NCBI RefSeq assembly: GCF_017355165.1
Contig: NZ_JADILK010000003.1
Location: 1-64,000 of the forward strand
From: Bacillus sp. SD075
GTDB taxonomy: Bacteria > Bacillota > Bacilli > Bacillales > DSM-1321
Reading direction: 5' to 3'
Length of the DNA: 64,000 nt
Below the pieces are notes generated by a model. The model was not told where the DNA came from and did no database searches. It saw only the letters and a program-made list of their open reading frames with translations. The position numbers and the translations under genes were made by a program. Shown piece after piece: positions 27,361 to 36,984 of this stretch; positions within the stretch are counted from its first letter, which is position 1; each line of letters opens with the position of its first letter.

Positions 27361-28920
27361 TTATTTGGCGTATTCGACTGCTCTTGTTTCACGGATGACC
27401 GTGACTTTTATATGACCTGGGTAATCGAGCTCTTCTTCAATCCTTTTCCGGATATCACGTGCGAGTCGATGGGCCGAAAGATCATCGATTTGTTCTGGTT
27501 TCACTAGAATCCGCACTTCTCGTCCGGCTTGAATCGCAAAGGATTTTTCCACTCCATCATAGGATTCGGAAATTTCCTCAAGTTTTTCAAGTCTTCTAAT
27601 GTAATTTTCAAGCGTTTCACTTCTAGCTCCCGGTCTTGCAGCTGATAATGCATCAGCAGCAGCCACAAGCACTGAAATGATGGAAGTTGGTTCCGTATCG
27701 CCATGATGTGAAGCGATGCTGTTAATGACAGTTGGATGCTCTTTATATTTGGTTGCTAATTCAACGCCAATTTCAACGTGACTGCCTTCCACTTCATGAT
27801 CAATCGCTTTCCCAATATCATGCAATAAACCTGCACGGCGGGCAAGAACTTCATCCTCACCAAGCTCAGCGGCCAATAAACCTGAAAGCTGGGCCACTTC
27901 AATTGAATGTTTAAGTACGTTTTGCCCATAACTGGTACGGAACTTCAAACGTCCTAGTATTTTGATGAGATCTGGATGGAGACCGTGAACTCCAACTTCA
28001 AAAGTTGTTTGTTCACCAATTTCACGAATATGTTCATCTACCTCACGTCTTGCTTTGTCTACCATTTCTTCAATGCGGGCCGGATGGATCCGTCCGTCCT
28101 GAACAAGTTTCTCAAGAGCCAAGCGTGCCGTTTCCCGTCTAATTGGATCGAATCCAGATAAAATGACAGCTTCAGGAGTATCATCAATAATAAGGTCAAT
28201 ACCTGTTAGCGTTTCTAACGTCCGGATATTTCGTCCTTCACGTCCGATTATCCGTCCTTTCATTTCATCGTTTGGAAGATTTACTACAGAAACGGTGGTT
28301 TCTGCAACATGATCAGCCGCACAACGCTGAATGGCAAGTGAAAGGACTTCTTTCGCTTTTTTATCAGCTTCTTCTTTGGCACGGGTATCACTTTCTTTAA
28401 TCATAAGCGCTACATCATGAGCCAGCTCGTTTTCCATTCGGTCTATAATGATTGCTTTAGCTTCTTCACGAGTCAAACCGGAAACACGTTCAAGCTCTGT
28501 TTGCTGCTTACGAACCGTCTCGTCCACTTTGCTTTCCATCTCTTCAATATGCTGTTGTCTTTGGTTTAGAGAATCTTCTTTTTTCTCCAAAAGGCTTTCA
28601 CGTTTATCTAACGTTTCATCCTTGCGGTCCAGATTCTCTTCTCTTTGCAATAACCGATTTTCTTGTTTTTGTAATTCGTTCCTTCTTTCACGGGCTTCCC
28701 GATCAGAATCGGCACGAACTTTATGAATTTCATCTTTTGCTTCCAACAAGGCTTCTTTCTTAAGTGCTTCCGCTTCACGTTTTGCATCCTCAAGGATGTG
28801 TTCCGCAGAGCCCTTTGCCCCTGCTATTTTACTCTCAAATTTTGATTTGTGAATAAAATAACCAACAACTGCACCGACGATTAGGCCAAGCAAAGTGAAG
28901 ATGATTGTCATGGGTTCCAT
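27361..28920 (-). CDS. rny: Ribonuclease Y
   Basis: This 519-residue membrane-anchored endoribonuclease starts mRNA decay. The N-terminal span is [19 protein letters not shown]; a long coiled coil rich in Lys/Glu follows (about 40-180). The KH domain has [20 protein letters not shown] and the HD domain [13 protein letters not shown]. The ATG at 28920 has a strong AGGGGAGG site; the frame further upstream is not used. RicA, YmdB and Pnp, all related to RNA turnover, are also in this window. Confidence 0.97.
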   Translation of the reverse strand: MEPMTIIFTLLGLIVGAVVGYFIHKSKFESKIAGAKGSAEHILEDAKREAEALKKEALLEAKDEIHKVRADSDREARERRNELQKQENRLLQREENLDRKDETLDKRESLLEKKEDSLNQRQQHIEEMESKVDETVRKQQTELERVSGLTREEAKAIIIDRMENELAHDVALMIKESDTRAKEEADKKAKEVLSLAIQRCAADHVAETTVSVVNLPNDEMKGRIIGREGRNIRTLETLTGIDLIIDDTPEAVILSGFDPIRRETARLALEKLVQDGRIHPARIEEMVDKARREVDEHIREIGEQTTFEVGVHGLHPDLIKILGRLKFRTSYGQNVLKHSIEVAQLSGLLAAELGEDEVLARRAGLLHDIGKAIDHEVEGSHVEIGVELATKYKEHPTVINSIASHHGDTEPTSIISVLVAAADALSAARPGARSETLENYIRRLEKLEEISESYDGVEKSFAIQAGREVRILVKPEQIDDLSAHRLARDIRKRIEEELDYPGHIKVTVIRETRAVEYAK

Positions 28921-29232
28921 CGTTTCACCTCCCCTTGCTATGAACTTTTTACATAAAATGTTGAACTGTCGGCAAGTACATTGCACATAAATTCAATATA
29001 CAGCACTTAATTTTCAAAATTTTAGTTTGAAAAATTGTAAAATATACATATTAATTGTATAGTTGAGAATTTTTATTGTCAAGCGTTTGTCCCTTATGTA
29101 TCAATGATTATTCAAGTTTTCTTAATATCAACCATCATAATGTACATCATTCATTATGGAAGAAGTCTGTAAATCTGATTTCAATGCCATTTAATCCTCT
29201 GAAAATTTGGCCCTTTTCTGAAATTATAAAAA
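28921..29232. other. Gap between recA and rny
   Basis: This AT-rich stretch must contain the rny promoter. No further gene or structured element was seen apart from the recA terminator at its right edge. Confidence 0.6.
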
Positions 29233-29265
29233 AAAGGCCTAAGCGAACAAGCTTAGGCCTTTTCC
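29231..29265 (-). terminator. Terminator after recA
   Basis: AAAGGCCTAAGC and GCTTAGGCCTTT (29234-29245, 29251-29262) form a 12-bp stem with a T8 tail on the minus strand. Confidence 0.95.
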
Positions 29266-29272
29266 ATATACA

Positions 29273-30319
29273 TTAATCAAGCAATTCAAAATGCTCTTCT
29301 GGTTCATTTTCTTCAGGTGGTAATTCATGCTCTCCATCGAGATTATAGTGGTCTCTGATTTTCTGAGAAATTTCCTGAGCGATATCCTGATTTTCTTTCA
29401 AGAACAGCTTCGCATTTTCACGGCCTTGTCCGACACGCTCTTCATTGTATGAATACCACGAGCCGCTTTTAAGGACGATATCAAGATCTGCACCCATATC
29501 GATGATTTCACCTTCCTGGGAAATCCCTTGACCATACATGATGTCAACTTCCGCTTGACGGAATGGTGGAGCGACCTTGTTTTTTACAACTTTGATTTTG
29601 GTTTTATTACCGACAATTTCATTTCCTTGTTTTAGTTGTTCCGCACGGCGCACTTCCAGACGAACAGTTGAATAGAACTTCAATGCCCGGCCTCCCGGAG
29701 TCGTTTCAGGATTCCCAAACATAACACCGATTTTTTCACGGACTTGGTTAATGAAAATGGCAATTGTATTTGATTTATTAATGGCACCAGATAGTTTTCT
29801 TAGTGCCTGAGACATCATCCGGGCTTGAAGACCCATATGGGAATCTCCCATTTCGCCTTCGATCTCAGCTTTAGGAACAAGCGCTGCCACCGAGTCAATG
29901 ACAATGATATCCACCGCTCCACTTCGAACTAAAGCTTCAGCGATCTCTAAGGCTTGTTCACCCGTATCTGGCTGTGAAAGCAGTAACTCATCGATATTCA
30001 CACCAAGTTTTTCTGAATATGCTGGATCTAAGGCATGCTCGGCATCAATGAATGCAGCCGTGCCACCAGTCTTTTGTACTTCTGCGATAGCATGTAATGC
30101 AACAGTCGTTTTACCAGAGCTTTCGGGTCCATATATCTCAATGACCCGGCCTCTTGGATATCCGCCCACTCCCAATGCTACGTCCAATGCTAAAGAACCG
30201 CTTGAAATCGTTGAAATCCTACGATCAGACTGTTCTCCCAGTTTCATAATGGAACCTTTACCAAATTGTTTTTCAATTTGTTTTAACGCCATATCTAAAG
30301 CCGCTTGACGATCACTCAC
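29273..30319 (-). CDS. recA: Recombinase A
   Basis: This 348-residue RecA drives strand exchange and LexA self-cleavage. Walker A is GPESSGKTT at residues 64-72. The region [17 protein letters not shown], the loop 2 area [19 protein letters not shown] and an acidic C-terminus ([15 protein letters not shown]) are all standard. A LexA-box candidate lies 146 bases upstream. It is a single-gene unit ending in a strong terminator. Confidence 0.99.
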   Translation of the reverse strand: MSDRQAALDMALKQIEKQFGKGSIMKLGEQSDRRISTISSGSLALDVALGVGGYPRGRVIEIYGPESSGKTTVALHAIAEVQKTGGTAAFIDAEHALDPAYSEKLGVNIDELLLSQPDTGEQALEIAEALVRSGAVDIIVIDSVAALVPKAEIEGEMGDSHMGLQARMMSQALRKLSGAINKSNTIAIFINQVREKIGVMFGNPETTPGGRALKFYSTVRLEVRRAEQLKQGNEIVGNKTKIKVVKNKVAPPFRQAEVDIMYGQGISQEGEIIDMGADLDIVLKSGSWYSYNEERVGQGRENAKLFLKENQDIAQEISQKIRDHYNLDGEHELPPEENEPEEHFELLD

Positions 30320-30464
30320 TCAATTTCCTCCTCTATATTCAAATAACCGGCTGTCCGATTAAAGGTGTACTTACGTTAGCAATTATTTGAGATCAAGGTT
30401 TGTATCCTGTCTCAAAACCTATCTTTACTATATACTCTTTTTACTATTTTGCCAAGCAAAAAGT

Positions 30465-30478
30465 CGAACATTCATTCG
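30465..30478. promoter_or_regulatory. LexA (DinR) box candidate upstream of recA
   Basis: CGAACATTCATTCG matches the Gram-positive SOS box CGAAC-N4-GTTCG at nine of ten fixed positions, the exception being A for G at the tenth base. The known B. subtilis recA box has a similarly degenerate half. Position upstream of recA supports it. Other parts of the 30320-30630 gap show no gene. Confidence 0.65.
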
Positions 30479-30630
30479 TTTTTTCTTTCGGGATATCCTT
30501 TGTGAAAAAACGTTTTATCTTAAGGTAATCTCCATTTCCTTTCACTTACTCCCTTTAAAAAAACATTTTCATTGAATTAACTTTTTTCTTTTTTCCCTAT
30601 TTCTCAAAAAACAAACTTCTCAAGCTAAAT

Positions 30631-30664
30631 AAAAGCAGAGCTGTAAAAAAGCTCTGCTTTTAGC
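30631..30664 (-). terminator. Terminator after cinA
   Basis: AAAGCAGAGC and GCTCTGCTTT (30632-30641, 30651-30660) are followed on the minus strand by TTTATTTAG. Confidence 0.88.
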
Positions 30665-30666
30665 GC

Positions 30667-31899
30667 TTATAAATCCCTTAACAGGTAATGACAGCCGTAT
30701 TTCACACTTCGAATACGGTTTTGCGCCCTGCTTCCGGAAAGATTCAGCTCCTTGAAATGAGTGTTCCCATCACGATAGGAAATGCCGATAAATACTGTAC
30801 CTACAGGCTTGCCTTCTTGTTCATCAGGCCCTGCAACACCCGTAAAGCTTATGCCTACATCCGCATCGAGCTTGCTCCGGACATTAGAGGCCATTTCCAT
30901 TGCACACTCACCGCTGACCACCCCATGCTTAGATATCGTATCATCAGTGACGCCAAGGACATTCGCCTTCGCATCATTCGTATAGCAGACCATTCCGCCT
31001 TTGAATACTTTACCGGCACCCGGGATGGTTGTCAGCTGTTCTTGGAACATCCCTCCGGTCAAGCTTTCAGCTGCCGCGATTGAAAGCTTGCGGACCGTTA
31101 ATTCTTTTACAAGTTCCTTTATTAGCGAAGTATTATCACTTCCGTAATGGAACTTACCGACCCTGCTGAGAATTTCTTTTTCCGCTTCTAAAATAAGCTC
31201 TTCGCATTTTTCTTTAGAAGAGTCTTTAGCGGTGATCCTTAAGGTCACTTCCCCTTCAGCTGCCAGCGGAGCAATTGTCGGATTCGTTTGATTGACAAGG
31301 AGATCTTCAATCACCGTTTCCAGTTCGGCTTCACCTATACCGTAGAACCGAAGAACCTTGGAATCGATCCGTTCATGCTTTTCCAATTTATTCATGATCT
31401 TTTCATAGCCATAACTTAAAAACATTGGCTCCATTTCACTTGGTGGACCAGGTAGGAGCATATAGGTAATTCCAGATTTGGACAAGACCATTCCAGGTGC
31501 CATGCCATGATCGTTCGCCAGCACTTCACTGCCTTCTAAGACAAGGGCCTGCTTTTTGTTGTTTTCCGTCATAGGTCGTTCCCGTTTTTGGAAGTAAGCC
31601 TCAATGGATTGCAAAGCTTCATCATTGAAAACGAGCTTTTTCCCTATATGGCGAGCAATCGTTTCTTTCGTTAAATCATCTTTGGTAGGACCAAGTCCAC
31701 CGGTAAAGACAATCAAGTTCGCCCTCGATTCAGCGATTTCTATAGCTTGTTGTAAACGGCGGTCATTATCCCCGACCACCGTATGGTAAAAAACGTTGAT
31801 CCCCATTTCCGCAAACTGCTGCGATAAGAACCTTCCATTAGTGTTATTGATTTGTCCTAAAAGAAGCTCTGAGCCCACTGCAATGATTTCCGCATCCAT
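30667..31899 (-). CDS. cinA: CinA, competence/damage-inducible protein
   Basis: This 410-residue protein has an N-terminal molybdopterin-binding-like domain (EIIAVGSELLLGQI, FTGGLGPTKDDLTKE, LLPGPPSEM) and a C-terminal CinA amidohydrolase domain (AAESLTGGMFQEQLTTIPGA, GVSGECAMEMA, TGVAGPDEQEGKPVG). Such two-domain proteins are linked to NMN deamidation and ADP-ribose pyrophosphatase activity in other bacteria. The ATG at 31899, after GGTGG, starts MDAEIIAVG; the longer frame to 31938 overlaps pgsA. It lies between pgsA and recA, the classic order. Confidence 0.95.
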   Translation of the reverse strand: MDAEIIAVGSELLLGQINNTNGRFLSQQFAEMGINVFYHTVVGDNDRRLQQAIEIAESRANLIVFTGGLGPTKDDLTKETIARHIGKKLVFNDEALQSIEAYFQKRERPMTENNKKQALVLEGSEVLANDHGMAPGMVLSKSGITYMLLPGPPSEMEPMFLSYGYEKIMNKLEKHERIDSKVLRFYGIGEAELETVIEDLLVNQTNPTIAPLAAEGEVTLRITAKDSSKEKCEELILEAEKEILSRVGKFHYGSDNTSLIKELVKELTVRKLSIAAAESLTGGMFQEQLTTIPGAGKVFKGGMVCYTNDAKANVLGVTDDTISKHGVVSGECAMEMASNVRSKLDADVGISFTGVAGPDEQEGKPVGTVFIGISYRDGNTHFKELNLSGSRAQNRIRSVKYGCHYLLRDL

Positions 31900-31921
31900 C
31901 TTTTCAAAACCACCATTCGTT

Positions 31922-32506
31922 TTACTTTGAATTAACAAATACTTCCTTGTTTTTTATAAAATAATCCAAACCTGACCAGATTGTAAAGATTAATGCAATC
32001 CATAATGCGATATTGGCAAATGGAAGTGAAATGAGGGCAAAAGGAAGGTTATGCAGCAATAATGCCGAAATAGAAACAATTTGTGCCCATGTTTTAATTT
32101 TACCAAGCTGGTTCGCTGCAACCACTTCCCCTGTACCCGCTAACACCAGACGCAATCCGGTGACTGCAAACTCTCGACTTATGATTACGATGGCAATCCA
32201 AGATTGACCGTACATTAAATCTAGATCAACCAAAACGATTAGGGCAGCCGAAACCAGAAGTTTATCAGCCAATGGATCTAAAAATTTCCCTAAATCAGTA
32301 ATCATATTATATTTTCTGGCAAAATGGCCATCGATCCAATCCGTAGTGGAAGCTATAATAAAGAGGATGGCTCCAGCTAAGTGAGCCACTGGCAAACTGT
32401 ATTCTCCCCAAGTCAACGTCCCCCATGAAAAAGGAACGAGCATGATGATTAAAAATACGGGTATTAAACAGATTCTTGCTACTGTAATCTTATTAGGCAG
32501 ATTCAA
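31922..32506 (-). CDS. pgsA: CDP-diacylglycerol-glycerol-3-phosphate 3-phosphatidyltransferase
   Basis: This 194-residue membrane enzyme makes phosphatidylglycerol phosphate. The CDP-alcohol transferase motif is complete: Asp56, Asp59-Gly60, Ala63-Arg64, Gly73, Asp77, Asp81. It has about five spans. The start is the TTG at 32506, 8 bases after GGAGG; the ORF's earlier TTG lies in the ribosome site. TTG also starts this gene in related Bacillus. It lies 22 bases before cinA. Confidence 0.95.
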   Translation of the reverse strand: MNLPNKITVARICLIPVFLIIMLVPFSWGTLTWGEYSLPVAHLAGAILFIIASTTDWIDGHFARKYNMITDLGKFLDPLADKLLVSAALIVLVDLDLMYGQSWIAIVIISREFAVTGLRLVLAGTGEVVAANQLGKIKTWAQIVSISALLLHNLPFALISLPFANIALWIALIFTIWSGLDYFIKNKEVFVNSK

Positions 32507-32646
32507 AACTTTTACCTCCAAAATTTACGCCTGCCATTTGGGCAATGCGTCTTAAATCTAAAACAATGCTTATATGTATAATTTAACTCAAAATCCAATC
32601 TTATATGCCGGGTAAACCATTTCCCGACGCTTTACTATTATATAGA

Positions 32647-32676
32647 GCAAAAATAGTCATCTATAAGATGACTATT
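32647..32676 (-). terminator. Terminator containing the rodZ-like gene's stop codon
   Basis: AATAGTCATC and GATGACTATT (about 32652-32676) form the stem and TTTTTGC follows on the minus strand. The TAG stop of the upstream gene is part of the stem. Confidence 0.75.
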
Positions 32677-33574
32677 CGGCTTTCGTAAATTGTATCGTAA
32701 CCAATTGCGTATTCACTTCAGTCGGTGAAATGGAATACTCCAGCTTCTCATCATTCACATAAATCTCAGTTTCATATGCTCTGCCTATATTGATGACAGC
32801 TTCTTTTTCATTGGTGAAATCAATTACCTGGCTTTTGTCCTTGTCGATAGTGCCCTGGAAAAGCAATTTACCTTCACCATTTTTTATGCCGACCCATGGT
32901 GAGCCCTTGGAGGTCACCTTTAATTTAAAGGTATCGATATTTTTTAATTCATACGTACTATTTTTACCGCTGGTACTGGTAACGGCAAGTTCTTGCTCTT
33001 TCTTTTCATCTTTGACATCATCTTCATTCTTCTCATCAGATGAGTCTGATTTTTTTTCATTCTGTTTTTGGTCTGCATTATCTTCTTCTTTGTTAAACTC
33101 TTCACTTTTATTGTAACCCACGGAATCGCTCTGTTTTGCGTCCTTTTTGTCATCGTTATCCGGATTACTCATATAGTTCAATACCAGTACCCAAATCAAT
33201 ACGGCCGCACCAATGACTAAAACGGCAGCCAAGATCTTCGGTAACATTTCTACAACTTTTGAATCTCCTGCCGGTATGGTTTTTCGGGATTGGACCCTTG
33301 AAAGCTGCTCTGGCAATTCCTCGCTATAGACCGATGGTATTTCACTCTTATATTGTTCGAAAATCTCTTCTGAATCCAGTCCGACCGCTTCACAATATTG
33401 CTTTATGAATGCACGTACATAGAACTTTCCAGGCATCATACTGTAATTTCCCTCTTCAATGCCAATGAGGTAACGCTTTTGAATCTTTGTTAATTCCTGC
33501 AAACCTTCTAAGCTAAGACCTTTGGCTTCCCTAGCTTCCTTTAATCGAATACCTAACTCAGTCAAATAAAACAC
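32672..33574 (-). CDS. ymfM: RodZ-like helix-turn-helix membrane protein (YmfM)
   Basis: This 300-residue protein has a cytoplasmic Cro/RodZ-type HTH (about 5-75; RLKEAREAKGLSLEGLQELT), one membrane span (about 113-134) and a highly charged Lys/Asp/Glu linker (135-195). An outer DUF4115-like beta domain closes it. RodZ links MreB filaments to cell-wall synthesis. It lies 8 bases after ymfK and upstream of pgsA, as in B. subtilis. The linker may be disordered. The terminator starts at its stop. Confidence 0.9.
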   Translation of the reverse strand: MFYLTELGIRLKEAREAKGLSLEGLQELTKIQKRYLIGIEEGNYSMMPGKFYVRAFIKQYCEAVGLDSEEIFEQYKSEIPSVYSEELPEQLSRVQSRKTIPAGDSKVVEMLPKILAAVLVIGAAVLIWVLVLNYMSNPDNDDKKDAKQSDSVGYNKSEEFNKEEDNADQKQNEKKSDSSDEKNEDDVKDEKKEQELAVTSTSGKNSTYELKNIDTFKLKVTSKGSPWVGIKNGEGKLLFQGTIDKDKSQVIDFTNEKEAVINIGRAYETEIYVNDEKLEYSISPTEVNTQLVTIQFTKAE

Positions 33575-33582
33575 CTGCCATT

Positions 33583-34374
33583 TTAAAAGTCAAAGGAACC
33601 AAAATCCGACCCTGAAAACTGGTCTTTTTGGTCGACAACTTCATATGTTATTTCTTCTTCAGGATTGTTTCGCAATTCAATAATATAATCAAAGTCTTCG
33701 AGGGTATACTCCGTATTTTGGACAAAAACATCCGGATGTTCGATTACTTTGACAGCATCAAGCCTCATTATTTCACGGATCAACTGCCAGTGACGCTCAT
33801 TTGCACGGCGAGTGGAAACAATTCCATCTAAAATGAACAAATTATCATTATTATATTCATCCTCAATAAGCTGACTGCGGATAGTCTGCTTTAAAAGGGT
33901 CGATGACACAAACAACCATCTCTTATTAGCACATACACTCGAGGCTACGATAGATTCAGTTTTCCCGACACGAGGCATCCCTCGTATCCCAATTAATTTA
34001 TGACCTTCCTGTTTAAATAGCTCGGCCAGGAAATCGACAAGCAAGCCTAGTTCATCACGAACAAACCTAAAGGTGTTTTTCTCATCGGCATCGCGCTGAA
34101 TATAACGTCCATGTCTGACTGCGAGGCGGTCACGCAATTTAGGTTCCCTAAGTTTAATGACCTTAATCGTATCCATCGTACGGAGGATTGACTCGAATCT
34201 TTCTATATTACGGCTGTCTTTCGCCAACAAAAGTAAACCACGCCTGCCTTCATCGACCCCGTTAATGGTGATGATATTAATGGAAAGCATACCCAGAAGG
34301 GATGAAATATCCCCTAATAAACCAGGACGGTTGACTTGAATTTCATATTCAAAATACCATTCTTTATTCTCCAC
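33583..34374 (-). CDS. ymfK: YmfK, DUF3388 protein with ACT-like and P-loop-like parts
   Basis: This 263-residue protein has an N-terminal ACT-like region (about 8-80; EIQVNRPGLLGDISSLLGML) and a second part containing GMPRVGKT at 132-139, a Walker A pattern. It is followed by NLFILDGIV, similar to a Walker B strand. The family is conserved next to ymfM but lacks a firm function. A ligand-sensing NTPase-like regulator is an inference from these motifs. It directly precedes ymfM. Confidence 0.85.
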   Translation of the reverse strand: MENKEWYFEYEIQVNRPGLLGDISSLLGMLSINIITINGVDEGRRGLLLLAKDSRNIERFESILRTMDTIKVIKLREPKLRDRLAVRHGRYIQRDADEKNTFRFVRDELGLLVDFLAELFKQEGHKLIGIRGMPRVGKTESIVASSVCANKRWLFVSSTLLKQTIRSQLIEDEYNNDNLFILDGIVSTRRANERHWQLIREIMRLDAVKVIEHPDVFVQNTEYTLEDFDYIIELRNNPEEEITYEVVDQKDQFSGSDFGSFDF

Positions 34375-34567
34375 GATAACACTCCTTAAGCCTAAAAGCT
34401 TTTACCCTACTCAAGGGCAAAAAACTTATCCATCGTAAATTTCAAGGTCTGAACACTTTTATATTAATTGTCTAGCTTCTATAATATAGCATTTCGCGAG
34501 AAGTTAAAAGGAAAAACCCTAGAAAAATATTCATTTTTATATAAGATGATAAATAGTCATCCACTTC

Positions 34568-34610
34568 AATCCAAAAGGCCCTGTTAATTAATAACAGGGC
34601 CTTTTGGATT
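34568..34610 (-). terminator. Long terminator after ymfJ
   Basis: This 19-bp perfect inverted repeat (34568-34586 and 34592-34610, loop ATTAA) contains GGCCCTGTTA. It follows the ymfJ stop; AT-rich ends give T tails on both strands. Confidence 0.9.
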
Positions 34611-34616
34611 GATATT

Positions 34617-34874
34617 TTACTTCGTTCCATTGTTCTCGACTAACTTGACCATGACATTTGCCATGGCATGTTTTTCTTCATCGCTTGCGACCGACCAAAG
34701 ATCGGAAAGCACTTTCTCTTGATCATTCTGGGGCTCAACCTGTTTAGCCAGGTAATCACCGATTTCGAAAGCCAAGTTGTTAACAGCACTTTCTGACAAA
34801 CCTTGTTGTTCACCTTGATTTAATCTGTCGCCTAAGAAATTTTTCCATTGATCCCAATTGTCCAGTACAGACAT
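34617..34874 (-). CDS. ymfJ: YmfJ, DUF3243 small protein
   Basis: This 85-residue helical acidic protein (MSVLDNWDQWKNFLGDRLNQ at the start; ALASDEEK-type motif seen here as VASDEEKHAMANVMVKLV) belongs to DUF3243, conserved in Bacillus. Function is unknown. It sits between ymfI and ymfK with its own ribosome site and terminator. Confidence 0.92.
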   Translation of the reverse strand: MSVLDNWDQWKNFLGDRLNQGEQQGLSESAVNNLAFEIGDYLAKQVEPQNDQEKVLSDLWSVASDEEKHAMANVMVKLVENNGTK

Positions 34875-34953
34875 GAATGGTCACCCTTTCCTTCAAAATA
34901 GTACATAGATATTTTGTGAAGGAACCGAGAAAATTATACCTATCTAAAAAAAA

Positions 34954-35679
34954 TCAAGTGTACCATCCGCCATTTACTCCTAAGATTTGCCCGGTTATAT
35001 AAGACGACTTGTCGGAAAGCAAATAATATACGGCTTCGGCGACTTCTTTGGAATGCCCCATCCTGCCCATCGGGATATCGCCTTTGATGATCTCCAGATC
35101 TTCTGCACTGAATGATTCGAGCATGGAAGTGGAAATCGCACCGGGGGCAACGGCATTCACCCGGATTCCATTAAGCGATACTTCTTTGCTAAGCGCCTTG
35201 ATAAAAGCATTTTGACTGCCCTTGACCATAGAATATAATACTTCACAAGATGCACCTGTCTGCCCCCAAATCGATGTGACCGCAACGATGGCAGCCTGTT
35301 CTTGGTACATAAGCTTTGGAAGCAGTTCCTTTGTTAATTGGAAAGGGCTCGTTACATGCAGCTGGACCATTTCATTAACGATTGTCTCATCCATGTCCGA
35401 TATAAGCCCATAATAGCTATTGCCACTATTAAGGACGATTGCATGGAGGGCAAAAATACTTTCAGCCAATTTCTTGTAGCCGTTCGATGCGGCCAAATCC
35501 GCTTGAACCGGAATAAGTTCGACTTGATGAGGCTTCAGTTCTTCAATCAGTTCAAGTATCGCTTCTTCATTGCTGTTATAATGTAAATAAAGTGAATAAT
35601 TCTCCTCGGCGAGCTTTATAGCGATTTCCCTGCCGATTCCTCCACTGGCTCCAGTAATAAGGGCAAAACGTTTCCCCAC
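34954..35679 (-). CDS. ymfI: YmfI, SDR-family oxidoreductase
   Basis: This 241-residue short-chain dehydrogenase has the cofactor motif GASGGIG near the N-terminus, the NSG strand-4 motif (LNSGNS), the active-site Tyr-x-x-x-Lys in LYSMVKGSQNAF, and IRVNAVAPGAIST after it. The C-terminal ITGQILGVNGGW is 3-oxoacyl-ACP reductase-like. The substrate is unknown. It is intact, unlike the SDR relic at 7905-8556. It follows the ymfF-ymfH protease genes by 18 bases. Confidence 0.92.
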   Translation of the reverse strand: MGKRFALITGASGGIGREIAIKLAEENYSLYLHYNSNEEAILELIEELKPHQVELIPVQADLAASNGYKKLAESIFALHAIVLNSGNSYYGLISDMDETIVNEMVQLHVTSPFQLTKELLPKLMYQEQAAIVAVTSIWGQTGASCEVLYSMVKGSQNAFIKALSKEVSLNGIRVNAVAPGAISTSMLESFSAEDLEIIKGDIPMGRMGHSKEVAEAVYYLLSDKSSYITGQILGVNGGWYT

Positions 35680-35697
35680 ATTCCCGCCCCCTTTATA

Positions 35698-36984
35698 TTA
35701 TTTAGGAAGTACCTGGCAGACAGTCATCCGTTGACCGGATATTAAGTCCTTGGCGACCTCCCTGATATCTTCGATCGTTAGTTTTTCCAATACCGATACA
35801 ACATCGAACAAGTTCATGTCATTGAATGCATATCTGGTGAATTGATTCGCTATATATTCCGGCGAATTCAGGGAACGAAGGAAAGAACCGATTTTTTTCT
35901 TGATCGTCCTTTGCAAGCTTTCTTCATTCAGGCCGGTTCCGGCTTTTGATTTTTGCAGGATACCAAATAAAGACTCCGTCAACTCATCAGGTTTGGCACT
36001 GTCCCCTCCAATTAACGCAAACCCAAAACCTTGTTCCTGTGTATAATCATAAGAGAAGCTTTGATCGATCAACCCTTCCTCATATAGCTCCTCATGTAAA
36101 GGTGAACTCTTGCCAAACAGCATTTCCAAATAAATATTGGTCGCCAATTCCCTTTTCAAAAGCTGTAAACCGGATTGGTGCACATTTATGGCCTTGATGC
36201 CAAGCATCACTTTTGGTGTCTGGACATTCATCCTTAAGACTTCCTTATCCTTGGCAACGTTTTCCGGCTCTTCGTCAAATTTACGTTCCACTTCAGGTTG
36301 TTCGTTATACCCTTTATTATTTTGATTATCCCGAATCAGTTTCATGGTACTTTCGACATCTACCGGTCCTACAACGAATAAGAGCATGTTGCTAGGATGA
36401 TAAAACGTATTATAACATTCATAAAGCATATCCTTCGTAATATCTGCAATGGACTCCACAGTACCGGCAATATCGATTTTCACTGGATGCTGATGATACA
36501 TATTGGCTATCGTCCCGAAATATAATCGCCAGTCTGAATTATCATCATACATATTGATTTCCTGCCCAATGATCCCTTTTTCCTTTTCTACTGTCTTTTC
36601 CGAAAAGTAAGGATCCTGGACAAAGTCAATTAAGGTAGTTAGGTTCTTATCGAAATCGGATGTGCTGGAAAATAAATAAGCTGTACGGGTGAAAGAAGTA
36701 AAGGCATTTGCAGATGCTCCCTGCTTTGAAAATTGCTGAAAAACATCACCATCTTCCTTTTCAAATAGTTTATGTTCAAGAAAATGGGCAATCCCATCGG
36801 GTACTTTAGAGAATTCCGTTTCATCCAATGGTTTGAAATGGTTGTCGATTGAACCATAATTCGTCGTGAAAGTAGCAAATGATTTATTGAACCCACTTTT
36901 CGGAAGAATATATACTTCGAGACCATTATCCATTTTTTCATGGAAAAGTTCTTCTTTCAATTGAGTGAATGCTATTTTTTCCAT
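35698..36984 (-). CDS. ymfH: M16 zinc peptidase YmfH (active partner)
   Basis: This 428-residue M16 peptidase keeps the inverted zinc motif HxxEH (His67, Glu70, His71 in IAHFLEHKLF) and has the distal Glu region. It probably works with the inactive YmfF as a two-subunit peptidase, as many M16 pairs do. Its ATG shares one base with the ymfF stop (TAATG), so the two are coupled. Substrates are unknown. Confidence 0.93.
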   Translation of the reverse strand: MEKIAFTQLKEELFHEKMDNGLEVYILPKSGFNKSFATFTTNYGSIDNHFKPLDETEFSKVPDGIAHFLEHKLFEKEDGDVFQQFSKQGASANAFTSFTRTAYLFSSTSDFDKNLTTLIDFVQDPYFSEKTVEKEKGIIGQEINMYDDNSDWRLYFGTIANMYHQHPVKIDIAGTVESIADITKDMLYECYNTFYHPSNMLLFVVGPVDVESTMKLIRDNQNNKGYNEQPEVERKFDEEPENVAKDKEVLRMNVQTPKVMLGIKAINVHQSGLQLLKRELATNIYLEMLFGKSSPLHEELYEEGLIDQSFSYDYTQEQGFGFALIGGDSAKPDELTESLFGILQKSKAGTGLNEESLQRTIKKKIGSFLRSLNSPEYIANQFTRYAFNDMNLFDVVSVLEKLTIEDIREVAKDLISGQRMTVCQVLPK

